This document shows positions 1 to 7,700 of a stretch of 64,000 nucleotides of DNA, piece after piece. Every line of letters begins with the position of its first letter. The stretch's first letter is position 1. Source of the stretch: Lachnospiraceae bacterium (lineage in GTDB: Bacteria > Bacillota > Clostridia > Lachnospirales > Lachnospiraceae); NCBI GenBank assembly GCA_021770345.1, contig JAETRD010000003.1:1-64000 (forward strand), read 5' to 3'. The notes under the pieces were generated by a model. That model was not told where the DNA came from. It did no database searches and worked only from the letters and a program-made list of their open reading frames with translations. A program made the position numbers and the translations under genes.

Positions 1-138
1 CCGAAATCAGCCTGGAAAGCCGAAGGGTTTCCAGGCCGGCACGTCGAGCGGAAGCAAACGCGGCGAACGCCGAAATCAGCCTGGAAAGCCGAAGGGTTTC
101 CAGGCCGGCACGTCGAACGGAAGCAAACGCGGCGAACA
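1..138. repeat. Two tandem copies of a 69-bp hairpin-containing repeat
   Basis: Copies at 1-69 and 70-138 differ at only two positions, and the array may continue upstream of the window. Each copy contains a 9-bp perfect stem (GCCTGGAAA/TTTCCAGGC, 9-nt loop) at 10-36 and 79-105. Because 69 is a multiple of three, every frame repeats as a 23-residue unit. The plus frame beginning at base 2 is open from the window edge to a TAA at 158-160, so the repeat may encode the basic C-terminal tail of an upstream protein; the recG frame is also open to the edge. It could equally be a dispersed non-coding palindromic element. The recG ribosome site starts right after the repeat-derived sequence. Confidence 0.85.
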
Positions 139-171
139 GAGGCAACTTATGCGAATATAAGGAGTGGCGTA

Positions 172-2229
172 ATGGACAGAAATTCTGCGATTTCAGAGGT
201 AAAGGGAATCGGAGCAAAAACAGAAGCGCTGTTTCACAAATTGGGAGTATACACCGTCGGTGATATACTCCTTCACTATCCCCGGACTTATATCCGGTTC
301 CCGGAGGCAAAGCAGGTCAACGAAGCGGCGGAGGGTGAGACGGCGGCCGTGATGGGGCGGATTCTGACGCAGCCCGCTGTGCGCAAGACGCGCAGCATGC
401 TGATCACCACGGCAAAAATCGGTGCGGCCGGCGTGGATATGGAGCTGGTCTGGTTCCGTATGCCCTACCTGAAAAATCAGTTAAAGCCCGGAAGCACCTA
501 TGTGTTCTACGGGAAGATCTGCAGAAAGGGCAGCCGTCTCGGAATGGAGCAGCCCGCCGTCTACGGCTTAGAGCAGTATGCCGGAATGGAGCAGGCGTTT
601 CTGCCGGTCTACGGGCTGACCGGAGGCGTTTCCAACAATCTGCTCACAAAGACCATCCGCTCCGTGCTCTCGGAGGAGCGGTTATTCTGGGATTATCTTC
701 CGGCGAAAGTCAGAGAGCGGTACCGTCTCTGCGAGTATAATTATGCGGTGCGGCAGATTCATTTTCCGGCGGATATGGATACGCTGACAAACGCGCGCAG
801 GCGGCTTGTCTTTGACGAGTTCTTTCTCTTTATCCTGCAGATGCGCTACCAGAAGGAGAAACGCATCCGGGACGCCAATCTCTTTGAGTGGCGGGAGGAT
901 TCCTTTGTGGAGGGGTTAATCGAAAAGCTGCCGTACCGGTTGACCGGAGCGCAGAGGAGAGCGCTTGACGAGATACGGCGTGACATGCGTGGGGAGTTTG
1001 TGATGCAGCGGCTGATTCAGGGGGACGTCGGTTCCGGTAAGACGATTCTCGCATTTCTTGCGATGGCGGACGCGTCTCACAACGACTATCAGTCGGCGAT
1101 TATGGCGCCGACTGAGGTCCTTGCAAGGCAGCATTACGAAACGTTTCGAACAATGACGGAGGAGTTCGGGCTGAAAATACCCGTGGTGCTTCTGACTGGC
1201 GCGATGACTGCAAAGCAGAAGCGTATGGCATACGAGGCGCTGCAGCTCTATCCGAACGCGATGATTGTCGGAACGCATGCGCTGATTCAGGAGCGTGCCG
1301 TCTATGACAATCTTGCGCTGGTGATCACGGATGAACAGCATCGTTTCGGTGTCCGCCAGAGGGAGACATTTGCGGAAAAGGGTTGTCATCCTCATATTCT
1401 TGTCATGAGTGCGACGCCGATTCCGCGGACACTGGCCATCATTCTGTACGGAGATCTGGATATTTCGGTGGTGGACGAAGTTCCGGCAAAGCGCCTGCCG
1501 ATCAAAAACTGTGTCGTAGGCACCGGTTACCGTCCGAAGGCGTATGAATTTATTTTAAATGAAATCAAAAAAGGACACCAGGCTTATGTGATCTGTCCTC
1601 TGGTGGAGGCGGTTGAAAATATGGACGTCGAGAATGTGACGGACTATGCCAGACGGCTGCGGGACATTTTTCCCGAGGAGGTAAAACTCGGGCTGCTTCA
1701 CGGGCAGATGAAGCCCGCGCTGAAAAACGAAGTCATGGAAGCGTTCATGAAAAACGAGGTGCAGGTTTTGATCTCCACGACAGTTGTGGAGGTCGGTGTC
1801 AATGTGCCGAACGCGACGGTGATGATGATCGAAAATGCGGAGCGCTTCGGGCTCGCGCAGCTTCACCAGCTGCGGGGGCGGGTGGGCCGCGGAGACGTGC
1901 AGTCCTACTGTATCATGGTAAACGCCTCGGACAGCAAGACGGCGGAGCAGCGGCTTTCCATCTTAAACCGCTCCAATGACGGCTTTGAGATTGCGGCCGA
2001 GGATTTAAAACTGCGGGGGCCGGGCGATTTTTTCGGGATCCGCCAGTCCGGGGAGCTTCAGTTTGCGCTCGGAGATATCTATCAGGATGCCGCGGTGCTA
2101 AAGCATGCTTCGGAGGCGGTGACGGAACTGCTCGCGGAGGACGCGGAACTTGCGTCTGAGGAGAACGCAAAGCTGTGCCGTTATCTCAAAGAATATGTCA
2201 AACAGGAACAGCACCAGATGAATCTGTAA
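172..2229 (+). CDS. recG: ATP-dependent DNA helicase RecG
   Basis: RecG remodels stalled replication forks and branch-migrates Holliday junctions. The 685-residue length is normal for the family. The N-terminal third is the wedge/OB region that grips branched DNA. The helicase core follows, with Walker A GDVGSGKT at residues 284-291 and the DEQH box at 387-390; the C-terminal half carries a QLRGRVGRG-type motif VI. The ATG at 172 has AAGGAG 7 bases before it. The frame stays open upstream through the repeats, but the start is placed here by the ribosome site and by the family-like N-terminus. A strong hairpin follows the stop. The assignment is close to certain. Confidence 0.98.
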   Translation: MDRNSAISEVKGIGAKTEALFHKLGVYTVGDILLHYPRTYIRFPEAKQVNEAAEGETAAVMGRILTQPAVRKTRSMLITTAKIGAAGVDMELVWFRMPYLKNQLKPGSTYVFYGKICRKGSRLGMEQPAVYGLEQYAGMEQAFLPVYGLTGGVSNNLLTKTIRSVLSEERLFWDYLPAKVRERYRLCEYNYAVRQIHFPADMDTLTNARRRLVFDEFFLFILQMRYQKEKRIRDANLFEWREDSFVEGLIEKLPYRLTGAQRRALDEIRRDMRGEFVMQRLIQGDVGSGKTILAFLAMADASHNDYQSAIMAPTEVLARQHYETFRTMTEEFGLKIPVVLLTGAMTAKQKRMAYEALQLYPNAMIVGTHALIQERAVYDNLALVITDEQHRFGVRQRETFAEKGCHPHILVMSATPIPRTLAIILYGDLDISVVDEVPAKRLPIKNCVVGTGYRPKAYEFILNEIKKGHQAYVICPLVEAVENMDVENVTDYARRLRDIFPEEVKLGLLHGQMKPALKNEVMEAFMKNEVQVLISTTVVEVGVNVPNATVMMIENAERFGLAQLHQLRGRVGRGDVQSYCIMVNASDSKTAEQRLSILNRSNDGFEIAAEDLKLRGPGDFFGIRQSGELQFALGDIYQDAAVLKHASEAVTELLAEDAELASEENAKLCRYLKEYVKQEQHQMNL

Positions 2230-2236
2230 ACGTAAA

Positions 2237-2280
2237 ACCGGGCAACAGCGATTCCGCTGCGGCCCGGTCCTACGATTTTT
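2237..2280. terminator. Hairpin between convergent recG and SASP genes
   Basis: ACCGGGC (2237-2243) pairs with GCCCGGT (2262-2268), and an inner CAGCG/CGCTG stem (2246-2250 with 2255-2259) closes on ATTC. A short T-run (2276-2280) lies on the plus side, and on the minus side the hairpin is followed by TTTTACG. It probably terminates recG and may work in both directions. Confidence 0.7.
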
Positions 2281-2338
2281 CAGTTTTCAGTGTAAGGGCA
2301 GTGCCTTTTGCATGCCGTTTTCTGTCATACAGGCCGGC

Positions 2339-2545
2339 TTATTTGCCTGCCATCTGCTTCTCCTGGGCCTCGATCATCTTCTTGACCATGTAGCCGCCGA
2401 CAGAACCGTTCTGTCTGGAAGTCAGGTCGCCGTTGTAACCTTCCGTCAACGGAACGCCAAGCTCGTTGGCAACCTCATACTTGAATCGGTCTAATGCACC
2501 TTTTGCTTCCGGAACGACAGCCTTGTTTGAAGAACGATTTGACAT
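2339..2545 (-). CDS. Alpha/beta-type small acid-soluble spore protein
   Basis: This 68-residue protein belongs to the alpha/beta SASP family, which coats and protects spore DNA and is degraded by the GPR protease at germination. The family signatures are visible: KYEVANELGV with the Glu of the GPR cleavage region, and the C-terminal LTSRQNGSVGGYMVKKMI block. The start is the ATG preceded by AAGGAGG 8 bases upstream; a longer in-frame reading to 2722 would run through the promoter and is rejected. A sigma-G-like promoter lies 48 bases upstream of the start, as expected for forespore expression. It is the clearest sign that the organism sporulates. Confidence 0.96.
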   Translation of the reverse strand: MSNRSSNKAVVPEAKGALDRFKYEVANELGVPLTEGYNGDLTSRQNGSVGGYMVKKMIEAQEKQMAGK

Positions 2546-2592
2546 AGTTGTTTCCTCCTTTGGTACGTTTGATTGATTCTTTGGTACAGTGA

Positions 2593-2622
2593 TAGTATGC
2601 GCACCATACAGGAGGATAAACA
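2593..2622 (-). promoter_or_regulatory. Sigma-G-like promoter of the SASP gene
   Basis: On the minus strand, TGTTTA (2622-2617) and CATACTA (2599-2593) are separated by 17 bases. CATACTA is an exact match to the known sigma-G -10 consensus, and the -35 is close to TGAATA. Position and downstream gene support forespore-specific use. Confidence 0.75.
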
Positions 2623-2708
2623 GGCAGTTCCTGTCAGTGGAAGAAAAAACAGCCAATTTTTGCAAGGGATCGGAAGTCATCTGAAACGGCGGTTTTCGGC
2701 GTTCTGAT

Positions 2709-4469
2709 TCAGGATTCGACAAGCGTCAGCTCCGAGATATCCGGGTGGATCGTGAGCGAGTAGTTGGTGTAGTAGACCACGAATCCCGGCGCGCTGCCGT
2801 TCGGCTTTTTGATATTTTTTTTCTGGAGATAATCGATCTCGATTTTATCGCTGTCGCGTCCTTTGGAGTAGTAACCGGCAAGTTTGCCTGCCTCCTCAAA
2901 GACGCGGTCCGGCAGCGTTTCGTTTCGGGCCTTCACGATCACATGGGATCCGGGGATTCCTTTCGCGTGAAACCACCAGTCGTTTCCGGTTGCAAACTGG
3001 AAGGTCAGCTCTTCGTTCTGATAATTATTTTTTCCGACATACATATGGAAACCGTCGGAGGAGACATAGTGGAACGGCCTGCTCTTGATTTTTGCTTTTT
3101 TGTCGGAGCGTTTGCGCCGGATATACCCGTATTCCGTGAGTTCTTCCTTAATCTGAACAAGGTCGTCTTCGGACAGCGCAATGTCTAAGGAGGTTGAAAT
3201 ACTCTCGAGATGCCGGATTTCATCGGCGGTCTCTTTGATCAGTCCGGTCAGCGCCTCGTATGTCCGCTTTAATTTATTGTAGCGGTCGAAATATTTCTGT
3301 GCGTTTGCCTTTGCGTCCAGCGTGGGGTCGAGCGGTATCGCAATCATCTCATTGGTATAATAATTGAGCGCGGAAAGCTCTGAGGCGCCCTCTGCGAGGC
3401 CGTAGCCGTAGGTGTGCAAAAGTTCGCCGTATACTTTATATTTTTCCCGTTTTTCGGTGTCATTCAGCTGTTTTTCCTGCAGCTGATATTTTTTGCGGCT
3501 GCGGTCCAACGCGGTGTTTACGATTTTGCGCAGGTCGACAGACTTCTGGCGTATGCGGGTGTAGACATTTTTTGCCGCGTAATATTCTTCGAGCACGCGG
3601 GAAATGGAATCGTATTCCGTCATGCGGTATGTCTTGTCCGACGATTCGTCGATGAATGCGTGTAGTGCAAAACAGGAGAAATCCACGGGCTCCCTGCCGC
3701 TGGTGACAATGTTCGGACAGAACTTATGATTTGCGGCATCCTCCATCATCCAGGCAAAATTGTGATACAGATGCTTTCTGCCGTCCGCATCGAGCGCGGC
3801 CGCCGGCATATCGCTGTCCACGGAAGCGCGGTAACAGATTTCGTTTGCGATGACCGGGCTGATTCCGGTAAAAGAGGAGTAGATCGCTTTGCCGACGGGC
3901 AGCGGTTTTGTCAGGACGCTTTCCATGAAAGCATCCTCGGTCACCTCGAGCGGATTCAACCGGTCTTCCTGTGTCGCCGGAATCCGGTAGGTACGTCCCG
4001 GCAACACTTCCCGGACGGAGCTCATCAGGGAGGAGACATGTTTGATGCTGTCTAAAATCATGCCCTCCGAATTGCAGAAGATGATATTGCTGTGTTTTCC
4101 CATCAATTCGACAATGAGCGTCTTTGTGCACAGATCTCCGAGCTCGTCGAGATGTTCGATCTCGAAATGAATGATGCGCTCCATGTGCGGCTGAAAAATG
4201 CGCACAATGCGGCCGTTTGCGATGTGCTTGCGCAGAAGCATGCAGAAATTCGGCGCGGTGAGCGGGCTCGGTTTGTTGTGCTCTGTCAGATACAAAAAGG
4301 GCAGGGATGCGCTTGCGGACATCGCAAGGCGGAACTGTCCGTTTGCACCTTTCAGCGTAAAGAGCAGCTCGTCGCATTCCGGCTGTGCAATTTTGCTGAT
4401 TTTTGTATTTAAAATGGTGTTGTTTAATTCGTATACTAAATTAGAAATCACAAGTCCGTCAAAAGCCAT
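2709..4469 (-). CDS. rqcH: Ribosome quality-control factor RqcH (NFACT/Rqc2 family)
   Basis: RqcH binds stalled 50S subunits carrying peptidyl-tRNA and recruits Ala-tRNA to add C-terminal alanine tails that mark nascent chains for proteolysis. At 586 residues it has the full bacterial layout: NFACT-N at about 1-210, a helix-hairpin-helix and long coiled coil in the middle, and an NFACT-R domain near 450-570 with the HAKGIPGSHVIV signature. Older annotation calls such proteins fibronectin-binding (FbpA). The tRNA-contacting Asp-Arg pair known at 97-98 in Bacillus reads Glu97-Arg98 here. The ATG at 4469 has GGAGGAAT upstream, and a sigma-A-type promoter lies at 4541-4569. The gene ends 163 bases before the SASP start and is probably a single transcription unit. 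Confidence 0.95.
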   Translation of the reverse strand: MAFDGLVISNLVYELNNTILNTKISKIAQPECDELLFTLKGANGQFRLAMSASASLPFLYLTEHNKPSPLTAPNFCMLLRKHIANGRIVRIFQPHMERIIHFEIEHLDELGDLCTKTLIVELMGKHSNIIFCNSEGMILDSIKHVSSLMSSVREVLPGRTYRIPATQEDRLNPLEVTEDAFMESVLTKPLPVGKAIYSSFTGISPVIANEICYRASVDSDMPAAALDADGRKHLYHNFAWMMEDAANHKFCPNIVTSGREPVDFSCFALHAFIDESSDKTYRMTEYDSISRVLEEYYAAKNVYTRIRQKSVDLRKIVNTALDRSRKKYQLQEKQLNDTEKREKYKVYGELLHTYGYGLAEGASELSALNYYTNEMIAIPLDPTLDAKANAQKYFDRYNKLKRTYEALTGLIKETADEIRHLESISTSLDIALSEDDLVQIKEELTEYGYIRRKRSDKKAKIKSRPFHYVSSDGFHMYVGKNNYQNEELTFQFATGNDWWFHAKGIPGSHVIVKARNETLPDRVFEEAGKLAGYYSKGRDSDKIEIDYLQKKNIKKPNGSAPGFVVYYTNYSLTIHPDISELTLVES

Positions 4470-4540
4470 GATATTTATTCCTCCGAAACAGGCAGTATAT
4501 TTTGCGGGTCCGGGCCAAAAGACGTCCGCATCCGCTGTCT

Positions 4541-4569
4541 ATTATAGAAGATTTGCGCGGCGATGACAA
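4541..4569 (-). promoter_or_regulatory. Sigma-A-type promoter of rqcH
   Basis: TTGTCA (4569-4564), a 17-base spacer and a perfect TATAAT (4546-4541) on the minus strand, about 70 bases upstream of the rqcH start. Confidence 0.8.
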
Positions 4570-4727
4570 TAAAAGTTTTTTGCCGCGGCCGCTGTTGGAG
4601 GAACCGCGGGGATCATGAGCTGACGCGACGCTCTCAACGAACCGACATTGCCCATGAAATATAAGGAAAATTTCACAAAAATCCGGCGAAAATTCGACAA
4701 AAAAACAATAAAAAGCACTATGTGAGG

Positions 4728-4767
4728 TTGACAAAATGAACAATTTTATGTAGTATTAAACAATACT
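4728..4767 (+). promoter_or_regulatory. Promoter with overlapping palindrome before the GPH transporter
   Basis: TTGACA (4728-4733), a 17-base spacer and TAGTAT (4751-4756). A perfect palindrome AGTATT-AAAC-AATACT (4752-4767) overlaps the -10 box and is placed like a repressor operator. The 441-bp gap 4470-4910 also holds the rqcH promoter, two copies of AAAATTCGAC (4689-4698 and 4785-4794) and a small TTTCCTC/GAGGAAA hairpin (4858-4877) in the leader. I see no gene in it. Confidence 0.7.
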
Positions 4768-4910
4768 TGGAATACTTGGTTGATAAAATTCGACGCGGTC
4801 AGCTGTGTATTGTGTAGAGAGTAAGCGGTCGGTATTTTTCCCTCGGGTTCTTGGTCGTTTCCTCACAATAGAGGAAAATAATATCTTATTAGAGGAGAGA
4901 GGTATACAAA

Positions 4911-6422
4911 ATGTCAAAAAAACCATTAGAAGACCCCAAGAACGGCATTCACCGTGCCAAAACATGGGAGATCGCGTTCTATTCGCTGAACAATCTCTCG
5001 ACCAACCTGTATATGATGGCGTTCATGTATGTCAGCTATTTTTTGACGGGTTTTGTCGGTATCGGCGTGGTGCTGGCAGGTTCCATTACCACGGTCATGC
5101 GTATGTGGGACGGTGTGACAGATCCCTTTATCGGTATGGTTGTGGACAAGACCAACGGCAAGTTCGGCAAGAACCGCCCGTTCATTTTGATTGGCAATTT
5201 GATCCTGGCCGTATTTTCCGGATTGATTTACTTTTTGATCCCGGTTCTGCCGGAATCGACTGCTATCCGTTTTCCGGCGTACATCATTCTGTACATGCTC
5301 TACATCATCGGTTATACCTGTCAGTGCTGCGTTACCAAGTCGGCGCAGACCTGTCTGACGAATGATCCGGAGCAACGCCCGGTATTCTCGATGTTCAATA
5401 TGATTTTCGGCGCTGCGATGATGATGTTTTTCCCGATTATTATCACCGACCACCTGATGCCGAAATACGGTACGGCCGAGGCGCATTACGGAGACGCGAT
5501 GTCCAATATCCAGTTCTTCCGCGAGCTGTGGCTCATCGTTGTGATTTCTTCTGCTGTTTTTGCTGTTTTGGCTGTCATCGGCCTGTGGCGCAAGGATAAC
5601 AGCAAGTACTTTGGTACCGGCGAAGTGCAGAAGATCGGCTTCCGCGATTACTGGGATGTCCTGAAAAATAACCGCGCGATTCAGATGATGATTGTTGCGA
5701 CTTCCACCGATAAGCTGGCAATGTCAATGGTGAGCAACTCCACCATTATGATTATGCTCTACGGTATTGTCTGTCAGAACTATACGAATTACAGCCGTAT
5801 GTCCGCGCTGATTACCATTCCTAAAATTGTGCTTGCTCTGTTGCTGTTTAACTTTGTCGCGCGCAAAATGGGGCAGAAAAAAGCCATGGTTATCGGCACA
5901 TGGGGAGGCATCGTTTCCTGCATCGGCATACTGTTGCTGTTTATTTTGGGTGATCCGACTACACTCGACCTGAACTTCTCGAATGGACTTACGGTTTTTA
6001 CCGCTCTTTATTTTGCCTTCTATCTGATCTGGCAGAGCTGTGTCAGCGTTACGGGCGACTTGGGCATCACGATGACTGCGGACTGTGCGGACTACGAGGT
6101 TTATCGAACCGGCAAGTATGTCCCGGGCCTGATGGGCACGCTTTTCTCCTTTGTGGATAAGATGGTTTCCTCCCTGGCCGGTACGCTGGTTGCGGTTATG
6201 CTCTCCATTATCGGATTCAAGGACACGCTGCCCACGCAGGATACCCCGTATTCGACCCCGATCTTTGTTGTCACGATGTTCTGTCTGATCGGCTGCCCGC
6301 TGATCGGCTATATCTGTAATATCGTAGCCATGAAGTTCTATCCGCTGACGAAGGAAAAGATGGAGGAGATTCAGGAAAAGATCGCCGAAATCAAGAATCA
6401 AGCGACCAAAGTCAAGGCATAA
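4911..6422 (+). CDS. MFS sugar:cation symporter of the GPH type
   Basis: A 503-residue integral membrane protein with about 12 hydrophobic segments. The N-terminal part carries the MRMWDGVTDPFIGMVVDKT block typical of the glycoside-pentoside-hexuronide symporters (MFS_2), which import sugars or glycosides with Na+ or H+. The C-terminus is a charged cytoplasmic tail rich in Lys and Glu. The start has a GAGGAGAGAGG ribosome site. It is transcribed from its own promoter with an operator-like palindrome, which suggests substrate induction, but no glycosidase or sugar regulator is adjacent, so the substrate cannot be named. Confidence 0.9.
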   Translation: MSKKPLEDPKNGIHRAKTWEIAFYSLNNLSTNLYMMAFMYVSYFLTGFVGIGVVLAGSITTVMRMWDGVTDPFIGMVVDKTNGKFGKNRPFILIGNLILAVFSGLIYFLIPVLPESTAIRFPAYIILYMLYIIGYTCQCCVTKSAQTCLTNDPEQRPVFSMFNMIFGAAMMMFFPIIITDHLMPKYGTAEAHYGDAMSNIQFFRELWLIVVISSAVFAVLAVIGLWRKDNSKYFGTGEVQKIGFRDYWDVLKNNRAIQMMIVATSTDKLAMSMVSNSTIMIMLYGIVCQNYTNYSRMSALITIPKIVLALLLFNFVARKMGQKKAMVIGTWGGIVSCIGILLLFILGDPTTLDLNFSNGLTVFTALYFAFYLIWQSCVSVTGDLGITMTADCADYEVYRTGKYVPGLMGTLFSFVDKMVSSLAGTLVAVMLSIIGFKDTLPTQDTPYSTPIFVVTMFCLIGCPLIGYICNIVAMKFYPLTKEKMEEIQEKIAEIKNQATKVKA

Positions 6423-6463
6423 TAAATGCAGATACCGAGTAATTGCAATTATTTTTGTCCTGT

Positions 6464-6497
6464 CTCCGGCTTCAGGGGCCGGAGTTTGGCTCCGGCC
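6464..6497 (+). promoter_or_regulatory. Two mutually exclusive hairpins before the TM2 gene
   Basis: CTCCGGC (6464-6470) can pair with GCCGGAG (6478-6484), and GGCCGGAG (6477-6484) can instead pair with CTCCGGCC (6490-6497). The middle strand is shared, so only one stem can form at a time. Neither is followed by a T-run. The second ends 17 bases before the TM2 start, close to its ribosome site. Confidence 0.5.
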
Positions 6498-6514
6498 ATG
6501 AAAAAGGAGACACT

Positions 6515-6976
6515 ATGAGTAAGGAAACAGATACAAAAGGAGAGGACGGTACGGACTTTACCGTCCTCGATGAAAGCGGCACGATTCGCCGTCCGGACCT
6601 CAGTCATGCCGCTCCCAGGGAGCGGCATGAGGATTATGTGAATTTATCCGATCTCGCCCTTGCAGAGGATGAACTCCAATACCTGAAAGAGCAGATGGGC
6701 ATTGTCGAACAGGGTTCCCCTATAAAACGGCTTATCAACTGCTATTACGAGTGGAAAGACCATCGCACCAAGCATCTTGTCAGTAAAAAGGTGTATTTGG
6801 TACTTTCCCTTGCGCTGGGCTGGTGCGGAATCCATCGATTTTATGAGCGCCGCTGGCTTCTGGGGCTTTTTTATCTTGCTTTTTTCTGGACTTATTTTCC
6901 GGTCTTTTTGTGTATCACTGATTTTCTTATTGTCCTTCCGATGAAAGCCGACGAAAACGGCAAGGTGCTGATTTGA
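6515..6976 (+). CDS. TM2 domain protein
   Basis: A 153-residue protein with an acidic soluble N-terminal half (residues 1-90) and a C-terminal TM2 domain (about 92-150): two hydrophobic helices joined by the family signature GIHRFYERRWLLG. TM2 proteins are common in bacteria but their function is not established. The start is the ATG with AAAGGAG eight bases upstream; an in-frame reading from 6443 would run through the leader hairpins and lacks a ribosome site. The first 115 bases of the coding region contain two perfect inverted repeats, listed separately. It follows the transporter by 92 bases and may be read through from it. A terminator follows. Confidence 0.85.
   Translation: MSKETDTKGEDGTDFTVLDESGTIRRPDLSHAAPRERHEDYVNLSDLALAEDELQYLKEQMGIVEQGSPIKRLINCYYEWKDHRTKHLVSKKVYLVLSLALGWCGIHRFYERRWLLGLFYLAFFWTYFPVFLCITDFLIVLPMKADENGKVLI
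6542..6630. repeat. Two perfect inverted repeats inside the TM2 coding region
   Basis: GAGGACGGTA (6542-6551) pairs with TACCGTCCTC (6559-6568) across a 7-nt loop. TCATGCCGCTCC (6604-6615) pairs with GGAGCGGCATGA (6619-6630) across a 3-nt loop. Perfect stems of 10 and 12 bp this close to a start codon are unusual in coding sequence and would fold strongly in the mRNA. Confidence 0.8.
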
Positions 6977-7047
6977 TTTTCGATTGGCCGTATGTTATAT
7001 AAAGATAGCAGATCGTCTGGCACATACTTTGCCGCTATAACAAAGAA

Positions 7048-7090
7048 AAATCCCTCGGCCGTATGTCATTGCGGTCGGGGATTTCTTTTC
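7048..7090 (+). terminator. Rho-independent terminator after the TM2 gene
   Basis: AAATCCC-T-CGGCCG (7048-7061) pairs with CGGTCGG-GGATTT (7072-7084), with one bulged base and one G-U pair, followed by CTTTTC. It closes the transporter/TM2 unit. The gap 6977-7136 holds only this and the next promoter. Confidence 0.8.
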
Positions 7091-7099
7091 TGCAAAAGG

Positions 7100-7108
7100 T
7101 GTTATAAT
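7100..7108 (+). promoter_or_regulatory. Extended -10 promoter
   Basis: TGTTATAAT (7100-7108) is an extended -10 box with a perfect TATAAT. No good -35 box lies 16-18 bases upstream, where the preceding terminator sits. It would serve the membrane protein gene at 7137 and pepF. Confidence 0.6.
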
Positions 7109-7136
7109 TTAGGTTAAAAGAGAGGAGGGATACATA

Positions 7137-7667
7137 ATGACGAAACAGGAGCGTGAAATGCAGCGCACACAGATGCAGGCGGAGAGAGAACAGTTTTACC
7201 GGAATTATCCGGAGATTTCCCGGTGGGTAAAGACGAGACGAACACTGCGGAATCTCCTGCTGGCATTTTGGATTCTGCATACGGTTCTTTCATTGATTCT
7301 TTTTGCACAGATGCAGGCGTTAGACAATGTTAATATGGAAGTGTTTAAACTGGTGATGCAGCTGTTCTGGCTCTGTGTATTTTTGAATCCGGAGGGCGGC
7401 TGGAAGATGAATCTGATCGTCTATGTTTGGGCGTTGACGAATTTCGGACTGCTGGCCATGAATGCTTCCGATATGCTTGAGACGCTACCGTATCTTTCTC
7501 AGATGCCTCTGCTTGGCGTTGTCATGTTTATGGAAGCTCTGATTCCGTTTCTGCTTCTGGCGCTCGCGCTGTATCTGACGGTGCCGGCGAAGCACCGGGC
7601 GATGTCGGAGCAGCTGGAGAATCGGGCGAAAGAAACGATGCAGAAAATGAAACAAAACAGAAAATAA
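7137..7667 (+). CDS. Unknown four-helix membrane protein
   Basis: I do not recognise this 176-residue protein. It has a charged N-terminus (residues 1-35, rich in Gln, Glu and Arg), four predicted membrane segments (roughly 37-58, 66-86, 98-116 and 123-146) and a basic C-terminal helix rich in Lys and Gln. No catalytic motif or metal-binding pattern is visible. The start has GAGGAGGG 7 bases upstream. It is followed 33 bases later by pepF without an intervening terminator or promoter, so the two are probably co-transcribed. That does not reveal its function. Confidence 0.8.
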   Translation: MTKQEREMQRTQMQAEREQFYRNYPEISRWVKTRRTLRNLLLAFWILHTVLSLILFAQMQALDNVNMEVFKLVMQLFWLCVFLNPEGGWKMNLIVYVWALTNFGLLAMNASDMLETLPYLSQMPLLGVVMFMEALIPFLLLALALYLTVPAKHRAMSEQLENRAKETMQKMKQNRK

Positions 7668-7700
7668 TGGGAAGACCAACAGAAAGGAACGATTGTTGCT

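Noticed and set aside
1..138. CRISPR array
   Set aside because: The repeats abut with no variable spacers, and no cas genes are near.
5724..6401. 225-residue minus-strand frame over the GPH transporter
   Set aside because: Antisense of membrane-helix codons giving Asp/Arg/His-rich sequence; no initiation signals.
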